Below are positions 29,394 to 36,271 of a DNA stretch of 64,000 bases, piece by piece. Below the pieces are notes generated by a model. That model did not search any database. It saw only the letters and a list, made by a program, of their open reading frames with translations, and was not told the DNA's origin. Within the stretch, counting starts at the first letter, position 1; the number at the start of each line of letters is the position of its first letter. A program made the position numbers and the translations under genes. The DNA comes from Streptomyces exfoliatus (GTDB lineage Bacteria; Actinomycetota; Actinomycetes; Streptomycetales; Streptomycetaceae), in NCBI RefSeq assembly GCF_000725545.1, contig NZ_JNZP01000018.1, positions 124,001 to 188,000 of the forward strand, read 5' to 3'.

Positions 29394-29745
29394 GAGAATT
29401 CCTCCTTCTCGGACGTACATCTCCGGAGGGGCCGGGGGCCCGCCCCGGGATGGGAGAAGAGCTACGTCCTCGGGAAGGAGAGCGCCGAGGCATCAGGCGG
29501 CGCGACGCGCGTCCGAATCACCGGCGATCACCCCCGAGCGACAACCTGGACCGCGCTTCGGCGCGCGGCCTGATGGACAGGCCCCGTTCGGTGAGAGCGG
29601 GAACCCCCCTGTCCACGACCGGTGCGTGCACCGGTCCGCCCGGTGGGGACCTTCGCCGCGGTCTCCGGTTGGTTTCCGGGGAGGTGCGGTTCGGACCGAG
29701 CGTCGCCGATCGTGGTCCATTCCGGGCCCGGGCACAAGGGGGTTC

Positions 29746-29761
29746 GTTACTGGCTAGTAAC
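29746..29761. promoter_or_regulatory. Palindromic operator candidate
   Basis: GTTACT-GGCT-AGTAAC has perfect 6-base arms. It fits the pattern TACYGGCKRGTA that is also present at the tetR promoter (31201-31212). On the minus strand a weak TTGTGC/CACGAT promoter follows it. Confidence 0.5.
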
Positions 29762-29891
29762 GGGTGGATAACCACGCGATGGCGGGGCGGCGCCGGACGG
29801 CCACACAGGGTGCGTTCACGCGCCCGGGAATATCAGCAGATCGCCGCATGAATCCAGACAGAAGGCCGAGTTCGGCTTACTGCAAGTAACA

Positions 29892-29929
29892 GCGGCCGCG
29901 ATTACCAAGTTTTGGTAAAGCGCGGCCGC
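29892..29929. terminator. Terminator after the YbbN-like gene
   Basis: GCGGCCGCG pairs with CGCGGCCGC outside an inner TTACCAA/TTGGTAA stem, giving a 16-bp hairpin with a short internal asymmetry. A GTTTGTC stretch follows. Confidence 0.75.
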
Positions 29930-29954
29930 CGTTTGTCACCCTGTTGCCAAATCG

Positions 29955-30926
29955 TCAGAACAGCACCCGGGCCAGGGCCTGTCGGGCGGCCGTGACCCTC
30001 GGGTCCTCGGCGCCGATCACCTCGAACAGTTCCAGGAGCCGCAGCCGCGCCGCGTCCCGGTCCTCGCCGACCGTGCGGCGCACGGTCTCGACGAGGCGCC
30101 CGAAGGCGTCCTGCACATGACCGCCCACCAGATCGAGGTCGGCGGCGGCGATCTGCGCGGTGACGTCGGCCGGGTTCTCCGCGGCGTTCTTGCGGACGAC
30201 ACCCGGGTCGAGGTCCTGCACCCGGGCGAGGAGTTCGGCCTGGGCCAGGCCGAGCTTGGCCTCCGGGTGCGCCGGGTCGTCGGCGAGCACGTTCTTGTAC
30301 GCCTGGACCGCGCCGGCCAGGTCACCCGCGTCGAGCGCGGACAGGGCCGCTTCGAGGAGGGCGTCGTACGGGCCGACGACCTGACGCTCGGCGACCGGGC
30401 CGCCCTCGGAGGCGCCCGCGTCGACGGCGATGCCGGTGAGACCGAAGCGCTCCTCGCCGATCTGGATCAGCTGGTCGAGGGTCTCGCGGATCTGGGCCTC
30501 GGGCACCGCGCCCTGGAAGAGCGGCAGCGCCTGACCGGCGACCACCGCGAAAACGGCCGGAATTCCCTGGATGCCGAACTGCTGCATCAGCATCTGGTTG
30601 GCGTCGACGTCGATCTTCGCGAGCAGGAAGCGGCCGTTGTACTCGACGGCGAGCCGCTCCAGGAGGGGGCCGAGCTGCTTGCAGGGCTCACACCACTCGG
30701 CCCAGAAGTCGAGGACGACCGGGACCTCGGCGGAACGCTGGAGCACATCGCGCTCGAAGCCGGCCTCGTCGACGTCGATCACCAGGGCGGACGGGGGCAC
30801 CGCGGCGGAGCCACCCTGCCGGGCGGCTTCGGCGCGCGCCTGCTCCGCCTTCGCCTTGGCCTCTCCGGCCGCCTTCACCGCGGCGAGGTCGACGACACCG
30901 CTCATGGACATGTTTCGGGGCTGCAT
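29955..30926 (-). CDS. YbbN-like thioredoxin/TPR protein
   Basis: This 323-residue cytoplasmic protein combines an Ala/Lys/Glu-rich N-terminal helix, a thioredoxin domain with active site FWAEWCEPCKQLG (Cys79, Cys82; cis-Pro in IQGIPAVFAV) and a C-terminal tetratricopeptide region (about residues 200-323, LEAALSALDAGDLAGAVQAYKNVLADDP). That is the layout of E. coli YbbN/CnoX, a chaperone-redox protein. Unlike E. coli YbbN, both active-site Cys are kept, so disulfide chemistry is possible. The ATG at 30926 has GGAGG 8 bases upstream; the longer frame is not supported. Confidence 0.88.
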   Translation of the reverse strand: MQPRNMSMSGVVDLAAVKAAGEAKAKAEQARAEAARQGGSAAVPPSALVIDVDEAGFERDVLQRSAEVPVVLDFWAEWCEPCKQLGPLLERLAVEYNGRFLLAKIDVDANQMLMQQFGIQGIPAVFAVVAGQALPLFQGAVPEAQIRETLDQLIQIGEERFGLTGIAVDAGASEGGPVAERQVVGPYDALLEAALSALDAGDLAGAVQAYKNVLADDPAHPEAKLGLAQAELLARVQDLDPGVVRKNAAENPADVTAQIAAADLDLVGGHVQDAFGRLVETVRRTVGEDRDAARLRLLELFEVIGAEDPRVTAARQALARVLF

Positions 30927-31097
30927 GCGTACATCCTCCCCCTTCCGCGCGCGTAACCGGTAAGTCATGGCTGAACCGTGCCGTCCACACGTCTCCCGCC
31001 GGTGTGCGAGACATGGGGGCGACACGGTTCTTCGTCTTCGGTTCGCGCCGGGTCCCCACCCGGCGCCAGGTTGTCGCTCGGGCCGCTCAAAGCCTTT

Positions 31098-31114
31098 CGC
31101 TACGGGTCGTAGCG
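31098..31114. promoter_or_regulatory. Inverted repeat between ybbN-like gene and tetR
   Basis: CGCTACG-GGT-CGTAGCG has perfect 7-base arms in the 298-base divergent region (30927-31224). A weaker CTCTCCC/GGGAGAG repeat follows at 31118-31143. These may be operators for either gene; nothing else is evident in the gap. Confidence 0.4.
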
Positions 31115-31200
31115 TAACTCTCCCGGGGGATCGGCGGGGAGAGCCGGGAGGTGATCCGCCCGGTGAACTGCCTCACATCACGCGCCTCTGGCGCCCTACC

Positions 31201-31216
31201 TACCGGCGGGTATGGT
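31201..31216 (+). promoter_or_regulatory. Putative TetR operator and -10 box of tetR
   Basis: TACC-GGCG-GGTA (31201-31212) is a perfect short palindrome that overlaps a TATGGT -10 box (31211-31216). The box ends 8 bases before the ATG, so the transcript is probably leaderless and autorepressed. Confidence 0.55.
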
Positions 31217-31224
31217 CGACGTTC

Positions 31225-31857
31225 ATGTGTAGCCGCACCAACCCCCGCAGCAGCCGTACCGGGCGCCCCCGCTCCCCCGAGGCCGACACGGCCATCCTGA
31301 AGGCGACCCGCGCGGCCCTGGTCGAGCTGGGCTGGTCCAAGCTCACGATGGGGGACGTCGCCGGCCGCGCGGGGGTTGCGAAGACGACCCTGTACCGCCG
31401 CTGGGCCAACAAGAGCGAACTGGTCGTGGACGCCGTCGCCGTCCTCTTCGATGAACTCGAACTGCCCGACCTGGGTTCCCTCCAGGCCGACATCGAGCAC
31501 GTCGTCCTGCAGTTCGCGGCCCTCCTCGAACGCCCCGAGACCAAGACCGCCCTGATGGCGGTGGTCGCCGAGTCGACCCGGGACGCGCCGCTGCGCGAGC
31601 GCATCCGCGCCTCGATCGTCGACCGCCAGAAGCGGCTCGTCCTGACGGGCCGGCGGCGGGCGCAGGAGCGCGGCGAACTCCCCGCGGACCGCGACCCGGA
31701 CGCCGTGGACGCCACGGACGACCTGATCTTCGACGTCATCGCGGGCGCGGTCGTCCATCGCGCCCTGGTCAGCGCCGAGCCGGTCGACGAGGCGTGGGTG
31801 GCCCGCCTCTCGGCCCTCCTGGTGGGTGGCCTGGGAGCGGTGGCGGCCCTCGGCTGA
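31225..31857 (+). CDS. TetR-family transcriptional regulator
   Basis: This 210-residue repressor has an N-terminal helix-turn-helix (DTAILKATRAALVELGWSKLTMGDVAGRAGVAKTTLYRRWANKSELVVDAV, about residues 21-71) and an all-helical ligand domain, with a TetR_C-like LTGRRRAQERGELPAD stretch. The ATG lies 12 bases after a palindrome, with no ribosome site, so leaderless translation is likely. The same palindrome type occurs before the DUF6230 operon, which suggests a wider target set. It is followed closely by an oxidoreductase gene. Confidence 0.9.
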   Translation: MCSRTNPRSSRTGRPRSPEADTAILKATRAALVELGWSKLTMGDVAGRAGVAKTTLYRRWANKSELVVDAVAVLFDELELPDLGSLQADIEHVVLQFAALLERPETKTALMAVVAESTRDAPLRERIRASIVDRQKRLVLTGRRRAQERGELPADRDPDAVDATDDLIFDVIAGAVVHRALVSAEPVDEAWVARLSALLVGGLGAVAALG

Positions 31858-31878
31858 GCGCCGTCGGCCGGGACCCCC

Positions 31879-31884
31879 TACCGT
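31879..31884 (+). promoter_or_regulatory. -10 box of the oxidoreductase gene (leaderless)
   Basis: TACCGT lies 7 bases before the ATG at 31892, so this gene may be expressed from its own promoter just after tetR. Confidence 0.45.
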
Positions 31885-31891
31885 GACGGCC

Positions 31892-32302
31892 ATGATCCTT
31901 CACCTCCCGGACGCCGTCCGCGCCCTGCTCGACGACGTCAACCCGGCCGTGCTGGCCACGATCCAGCCCGACGGCTCCCCGCAGACCTCGGTCGTGTGGG
32001 TCGGCCGCGACGGCGACGACGTGCTGATCTCCAGCCAGGAGGGCCGCCGCAAGATCAAGAACATCCGGGCCGACGCCCGGGTCAGCCTCACCGTCCACGA
32101 CCGCGACGACCCGGACGTCTACGCGGAGATACGGGGTACGGCGACGGTCGCCGAGGACGCCGGCCGCGCGCTGGCCGTGGCGCTCGCGGAGAGCTACGAG
32201 GGCGAGGGCGCCGGCCAGGAGTACCTGGATCTGCCTCCGGAGAAGGTCCGGGTGGCCGTCCGGATCACCCCGACGAAGATCGTGGGCACGGCCACCAGGT
32301 AA
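31892..32302 (+). CDS. PPOX-class (F420/flavin-type) oxidoreductase
   Basis: This 136-residue split-barrel protein belongs to the pyridoxamine-phosphate-oxidase-like group, which in actinobacteria often binds F420. The family pattern is visible as NPAVLATIQPDGSPQTSVVWV, ISSQEGRRKIKNIRADARVSLTV and YAEIRGTATV. The substrate is unknown. ATG 31892 gives the usual family length; the longer frame runs back through the tetR stop. It may be regulated with tetR, since only 34 bases separate them, although it has its own -10 box. Confidence 0.87.
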   Translation: MILHLPDAVRALLDDVNPAVLATIQPDGSPQTSVVWVGRDGDDVLISSQEGRRKIKNIRADARVSLTVHDRDDPDVYAEIRGTATVAEDAGRALAVALAESYEGEGAGQEYLDLPPEKVRVAVRITPTKIVGTATR

Positions 32303-32326
32303 GTCACCTCGCGGTCCGTCCGCATA

Positions 32327-32365
32327 CGGCAGGGGCGGTACGGGAATCCCGTACCGCCCCTGCCG
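32327..32365. terminator. Bidirectional terminator before icmA 3' end
   Basis: Perfect 19-base arms (CGGCAGGGGCGGTACGGGA and complement) meet at a single base between the convergent oxidoreductase and icmA genes. Confidence 0.85.
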
Positions 32366-32380
32366 CGTCAGGTGTGCCGG

Positions 32381-34081
32381 TCAGAAGCCCGGGGGCTCCG
32401 TGTAGACGCCCCACTCGTCGCGCAGCGCGTCGCAGATCTCGCCGAGCGTGGCCTCGGCCCGTACGGCCTCCAGCATCGGGGCGATCATGTTCGAGCCGTC
32501 GCGGGCGGCCTTCAGCATCGCGTCGATCGAGGCGCGTACCTTGGCGTCGTCCCGGCGCTCCCTGCGCTCGCCGAGGGTCCGCACCTGGTCCCGCTCGACC
32601 TCGTGGCTGACCCGCAGGATCTCCAGGTCGCCGGTGACCGAGCCGTGGTGGACGTTGACGCCGACGACCCGCTTGTCGCCCTTCTCCAGGGACCGCTGGT
32701 ACTGGAAGGCGGACTCGGCGATCTCGCCGGTGAACCAGCCGTCCTCGATGCCGCGCAGGATGCCGGAGGTGATGGGGCCGATCGGGTGCTGCCCGTCCGG
32801 GTGGGCGCGGCGGCCGCGCTCCTTGATCTGGTCGAAGATCTTCTCGGCGTCGGCCTCGATGCGGTCGGTGAGCTGCTCGACGTACCAGGAGCCGCCCAGC
32901 GGGTCGGCGACGTTGGCGACGCCGGTCTCCTCCATCAGCACCTGCTGGGTGCGCAGCGCGATCTCGGCGGCCTGCGCGCTGGGGAGCGCGAGGGTCTCGT
33001 CGAGGGCGTTGGTGTGGAGGGAGTTGGTGCCGCCGAGGACGGCGGAGAGGGCCTCGACGGCGGTCCGTACGACGTTGTTGTACGGCTGCTGGGCGGTGAG
33101 GGAGACGCCGGCGGTCTGGGTGTGGAAGCGGAGCCACTGCGCCTTGTCGGTCTTGGCGCCGTAGACCTCCTTCATCCAGCGCGCCCAGATGCGGCGGGCG
33201 GCGCGGAACTTGGCGATCTCCTCGAAGAAGTCGAGGTGGGCGTCGAAGAAGAAGGAGAGGCCGGGGGCGAAGACGTCCACGTCGAGGCCGCGGCTGAGGC
33301 CGAGCTCGACGTAGCCGAAGCCGTCGGCGAGGGTGTACGCGAGCTCCTGCGCGGCCGTCGCCCCGGCCTCGCGGATGTGGTAGCCGGAGACGGAGAGCGG
33401 CTTGTACGCGGGGATGCCCTGCGCGCAGTGCTCCATGAGGTCGCCGATCAGACGCAGATGGGGCTCGGGCTCGAAGAGCCACTCCTTCTGCGCGATGTAC
33501 TCCTTGAAGATGTCGGTCTGGAGCGTGCCGTTGAGCAGGGCCGGGTCGACGCCCTGGCGCTCGGCGGCGACCAGGTACATGCAGAAGACCGGGACGGCGG
33601 GCCCGGAGATCGTCATGGAGGTCGTGACGTCGCCGAGCGGGATGTCCTTGAAGAGGACCTCCATGTCGGCGGCGGAGTCGATGGCGACGCCGCAGTGGCC
33701 GACCTCGCCGAGGGAGCGGGGGTCGTCGGAGTCGCGGCCCATGAGGGTCGGCATGTCGAAGGCGACGGAGAGGCCGCCGCCGCCCGCCTCCAGGATCATC
33801 TTGTAGCGCTCGTTGGTCTGCTCGGCGTTGCCGAAGCCGGCGAACTGGCGGATGGTCCAGGTCCGGCCCCGGTAGCCGGTGGCGTGGAGTCCCCGGGTGA
33901 AGGGGTACTCGCCGGGCCAGCCGATGCGCTCGAACCCCTCGTAGGTGTCGCCGGGCCGGGGCCCGTAGACGGGCTCGACGTCGTCACCGGAGAGCGTGGT
34001 GAAGTCGGCGTCCCGCTTGCGGGCCTTGTCGTAACGGGCCTGCCAGCGTCGGCGGCCTTCCTCGATCGCGTCAGCGTCCAT
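32381..34081 (-). CDS. icmA: Isobutyryl-CoA mutase large subunit
   Basis: IcmA, with its B12-binding small subunit, interconverts isobutyryl-CoA and n-butyryl-CoA, linking valine breakdown to polyketide precursors. The 566-residue length equals the known IcmA. Two diagnostic residues fit exactly: Phe80 (TIRQFAGF; Tyr in methylmalonyl-CoA mutase) and Gln198 (KEYIAQKEW; Arg in methylmalonyl-CoA mutase). The C-terminal B12 domain is absent, as expected. No icmB is nearby. The ATG has no ribosome site and sits 7 bases after a perfect 24-bp palindrome containing the -10 box, so the transcript is probably leaderless and tightly controlled. Confidence 0.94.
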   Translation of the reverse strand: MDADAIEEGRRRWQARYDKARKRDADFTTLSGDDVEPVYGPRPGDTYEGFERIGWPGEYPFTRGLHATGYRGRTWTIRQFAGFGNAEQTNERYKMILEAGGGGLSVAFDMPTLMGRDSDDPRSLGEVGHCGVAIDSAADMEVLFKDIPLGDVTTSMTISGPAVPVFCMYLVAAERQGVDPALLNGTLQTDIFKEYIAQKEWLFEPEPHLRLIGDLMEHCAQGIPAYKPLSVSGYHIREAGATAAQELAYTLADGFGYVELGLSRGLDVDVFAPGLSFFFDAHLDFFEEIAKFRAARRIWARWMKEVYGAKTDKAQWLRFHTQTAGVSLTAQQPYNNVVRTAVEALSAVLGGTNSLHTNALDETLALPSAQAAEIALRTQQVLMEETGVANVADPLGGSWYVEQLTDRIEADAEKIFDQIKERGRRAHPDGQHPIGPITSGILRGIEDGWFTGEIAESAFQYQRSLEKGDKRVVGVNVHHGSVTGDLEILRVSHEVERDQVRTLGERRERRDDAKVRASIDAMLKAARDGSNMIAPMLEAVRAEATLGEICDALRDEWGVYTEPPGF

Positions 34082-34088
34082 GCTTCGA

Positions 34089-34112
34089 ATTTACTAGGAC
34101 GTCCTAGTAAAT
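34089..34112. promoter_or_regulatory. Perfect 24-bp palindrome at the icmA promoter
   Basis: ATTTACTAGGAC followed directly by its reverse complement forms a palindrome without spacer. On the minus strand it includes TAGTAA as a candidate -10 box, 8 bases from the icmA ATG. It is the clearest repressor site in the window. Confidence 0.75.
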
Positions 34113-34122
34113 GTCGATGGCA

Positions 34123-34148
34123 AACCCCCGCACATCAGTGCGGGGGTT
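34123..34148. terminator. Terminator between the DUF3817 gene and icmA
   Basis: An 11-bp perfect stem (AACCCCCGCAC with GTGCGGGGGTT) has an ATCA loop. It lies after the DUF3817 stop and just upstream of the icmA palindrome, so icmA is transcribed separately. Confidence 0.8.
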
Positions 34149-34152
34149 CGGG

Positions 34153-34485
34153 TCAGGCCTTGGCCGGCTGCGGCTGCGCGCCGCTGACCAGCGGAAGCGT
34201 CTCGGCGACGATCTTGCGCTCGACGAAGAACGCGGCGAAGGGAATCGTCCCGGACAGCAGCACCCAGAGCAGCTTGCCGAACGGCCAGCGCGCCTTGGAG
34301 CCCAGGTCGAAGGCGAAGACGAGGTAGATGATGTAGAGAACGCCGTGGGCCTGGGAGACCGCGAAGGTCACGTCCTCGCCCATGTCGAACCCGTACTTGA
34401 AGACCATGCACGTGCAGAGCACGAGGAGCATGACGGCGGTGATGTACGCCATGACGCGGTAGCGGGTCAGCACGCTGGATTTCAT
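34153..34485 (-). CDS. DUF3817 membrane protein (first copy)
   Basis: This 110-residue protein has about three membrane helices (YRVMAYITAVMLLVLCTCMVF, GVLYIIYLVFAFDLG, FGKLLWVLLSGTIPFAAFFVERK). The family motif QAHGVLYIIY and the FFVERK ending are typical of DUF3817. Function is unknown. It lies 43 bases downstream of a MarR regulator on the same strand, so the two may be cotranscribed. A related protein lies at 42695-43048. Confidence 0.88.
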   Translation of the reverse strand: MKSSVLTRYRVMAYITAVMLLVLCTCMVFKYGFDMGEDVTFAVSQAHGVLYIIYLVFAFDLGSKARWPFGKLLWVLLSGTIPFAAFFVERKIVAETLPLVSGAQPQPAKA

Positions 34486-34528
34486 GCCGTCGAGCGTAAC
34501 CGCACGATCCGGGCGATCTTCGCGCGGG

Positions 34529-35038
34529 TCAGGACTCCTCGAAATCGTGCGCCGCGACCCGCAGCGGCCGCAGCATCGCGAAGATCTCGGCGCACTCCTC
34601 CGCGTCGTACGCCCCGAGCCCGAACTCCATCTCCATCAGGTCGCGGGTCGCGGCCTCGACCACCTCGCGGCCCTTCTCCGTGATGGTGGCGAGGGTGCCG
34701 CGGCCGTCGTTGGGGTTGGGGCGCTTGGCCACCAGGCCTGACTTCACGAGCCGGTCCACCGTGTTCGTCACCGAGGTGGGGTGGACCATCAGCCGCTCGC
34801 CGATCTTCGACATCGGCAGCTCGCCCGCCTTCGAGAAGGTGAGCAGCACCAGGGCCTCGTACCGCGCGAAGGTCAGCCCGTACGGCTTGACGACGGCGTC
34901 GACCTCCGCGAGGAGGATCTGGTGGGCGCGCATGATCGAGGTGATCGCGGCCATCGAGGGGACCGGGCCCCAGCGCTTCTGCCAGAGTTCGTCGGCTCGG
35001 GCGATGGGGTCGAAGGGGAGACTGAGCGGCTTCGGCAC
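34529..35038 (-). CDS. MarR-family transcriptional regulator
   Basis: This 169-residue regulator has a winged helix-turn-helix with the typical block LPMSKIGERLMVHPTSVTNTVDRLVKSGLVAKRPNPNDGRGTLATITEKG. The GTG start has no ribosome site but is preceded at 6 bases by a TAAGGT -10 box, so it is probably leaderless. It leads a small unit with the DUF3817 gene and stands two genes upstream of icmA. It is one candidate for binding the icmA palindrome; MarR sites are usually palindromes of similar length. Confidence 0.9.
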   Translation of the reverse strand: MPKPLSLPFDPIARADELWQKRWGPVPSMAAITSIMRAHQILLAEVDAVVKPYGLTFARYEALVLLTFSKAGELPMSKIGERLMVHPTSVTNTVDRLVKSGLVAKRPNPNDGRGTLATITEKGREVVEAATRDLMEMEFGLGAYDAEECAEIFAMLRPLRVAAHDFEES

Positions 35039-35044
35039 CCGTCG

Positions 35045-35073
35045 ACCTTACCGACTGGCCACATGCCGGTCAG
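35045..35073 (-). promoter_or_regulatory. MarR gene promoter
   Basis: On the minus strand, CTGACC (35068-35073) and TAAGGT (35045-35050) are separated by 17 bases. The -10 ends 6 bases before the GTG. Confidence 0.55.
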
Positions 35074-35243
35074 CCCCGTCTCGCCTTTCGGTCGGCCCGC
35101 CGGCGCGAGTGCGACCGGCGGGTGCCGTGCGCCCGGGATCGCGGTGTCGCAGCCCGGCACGGACCTGCCCTCATGCCACGATGGCCCGGAATGCTGCATA
35201 AGACACGGTTTCGTACCGTCCCGTACCCGACCCTGGGGGCCGG

Positions 35244-36260
35244 ATGTCCCGCCGCACCGTCACCGCCGTCGCCCTGACCCTGCTCTCCGCGCTGCTCCTG
35301 ACCGGCTGCGGCGAGGACGCGCCCCCGAAGGGTCCCGTCGGCCCGCCGTCCTCGCGCGGTGAGACCGTGGCCCCGGCGAGCGGCTCGCCGTTCTGGGTCG
35401 ACCCGGAGAGCGACGCGGCGAAGCAGGTCCGCCAGTACGAGGCACAGGGCAGGACCGAGGACGCCCAGGTCCTGAAGCGGATCGCGGACCGGCCGGTGGC
35501 GGACTGGCCGGCCGGGGACGATCCCGTACCCGACGTCACGCGGGCGGTGCGCGGCGCGGCGGCGGAGAACCGTACGGCCGTCTTCGTCGCGTACAACATC
35601 CCGCACCGCGACTGCGGGATGTACTCGGCGGGCGGCTCGCACGACGCCCAGGCCTACCGGAACTGGATCGACTCCTTCGCGACCGCGCTCGGGGAGACCT
35701 CGGCGATCGTCGTCCTGGAGCCGGACGCGGTACCGCACATCGTGGACGGCTGCACCCCCGCGCAGTACCACGACGAGCGGTACGAGCTGCTCGCCGGGGC
35801 GATCGAGCGGCTCAAGCGGCAGCCGCGCACCCGGGTCTATCTGGACGCGGGCAATCCGGCCTGGATCGACGATCCGGGCAAGCTGGTGGAGCCGCTGCGC
35901 CGGGCGGGTGTCGCCCGGGCGGACGGCTTCTCGCTGAACGTGTCCAACTTCCAGACGAACGAATCGGTGCGGAGCTTCGGCGCGACGCTCTCCGGACTGC
36001 TCGGCGGCACCCACTTCACGGTCGACACCAGCCGCAACGGCGACGGCCCCCTCCCGGGTGACCGGGCGGAGGCCTGGTGCAATCCGCCGGGCCGGGCCCT
36101 CGGCGTACCGCCGACGGACCGGACCGGGGACGAGCTGGTCGACGCGTATCTGTGGATCAAGCGGCCGGGCGAGTCGGACGGCCAGTGCAGGGGCGGCCCG
36201 GCGGCCGGGACCTGGTGGCCGGACTACGCCCTGGGCCTGGCGCGCAGGGCGGAGTCCTAG
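35244..36260 (+). CDS. GH6-family glycoside hydrolase, lipoprotein (cellulase-like)
   Basis: This 338-residue enzyme is predicted to cut beta-1,4-glucan on the cell surface. It has a lipobox LLLTGC (Cys22), a short linker and one GH6 domain. The family aspartates are visible in AYNIPHRDCG and VVLEPDAVPHIVDGC, and the substrate/C-terminal block is GFSLNVSNFQT...AWCNPPGRALG...DAYLWIKRPGESDG. There is no cellulose-binding module. It converges on glxA-cslA; in other Streptomyces a GH6 enzyme (CslZ) accompanies these genes, so a role in trimming or releasing the CslA glucan is likely. Confidence 0.92.
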   Translation: MSRRTVTAVALTLLSALLLTGCGEDAPPKGPVGPPSSRGETVAPASGSPFWVDPESDAAKQVRQYEAQGRTEDAQVLKRIADRPVADWPAGDDPVPDVTRAVRGAAAENRTAVFVAYNIPHRDCGMYSAGGSHDAQAYRNWIDSFATALGETSAIVVLEPDAVPHIVDGCTPAQYHDERYELLAGAIERLKRQPRTRVYLDAGNPAWIDDPGKLVEPLRRAGVARADGFSLNVSNFQTNESVRSFGATLSGLLGGTHFTVDTSRNGDGPLPGDRAEAWCNPPGRALGVPPTDRTGDELVDAYLWIKRPGESDGQCRGGPAAGTWWPDYALGLARRAES

Positions 36261-36271
36261 CCGCCGTCCGG

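Larger units (their letters stand above)
29394..29954. other. 561-base non-coding region upstream of the DUF6230 gene
   Basis: No gene is supported here. The region holds the DUF6230 promoter (minus strand), a GTTACT-GGCT-AGTAAC palindrome at 29746-29761 and the terminator of the thioredoxin-like gene at 29892-29929. Short reading frames in it have no family resemblance or ribosome sites. Confidence 0.7.

Noticed and set aside
32381..34081. Methylmalonyl-CoA mutase identity for the acyl-CoA mutase
   Set aside because: Phe80 and Gln198 replace the Tyr and Arg of methylmalonyl-CoA mutase, and the 566-residue length lacks the B12 domain; isobutyryl-CoA mutase fits better.
34082..34152. Cobalamin riboswitch before icmA
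   Set aside because: The start is 7 bases from the palindrome with no room for a leader; no B12-box sequence is seen.
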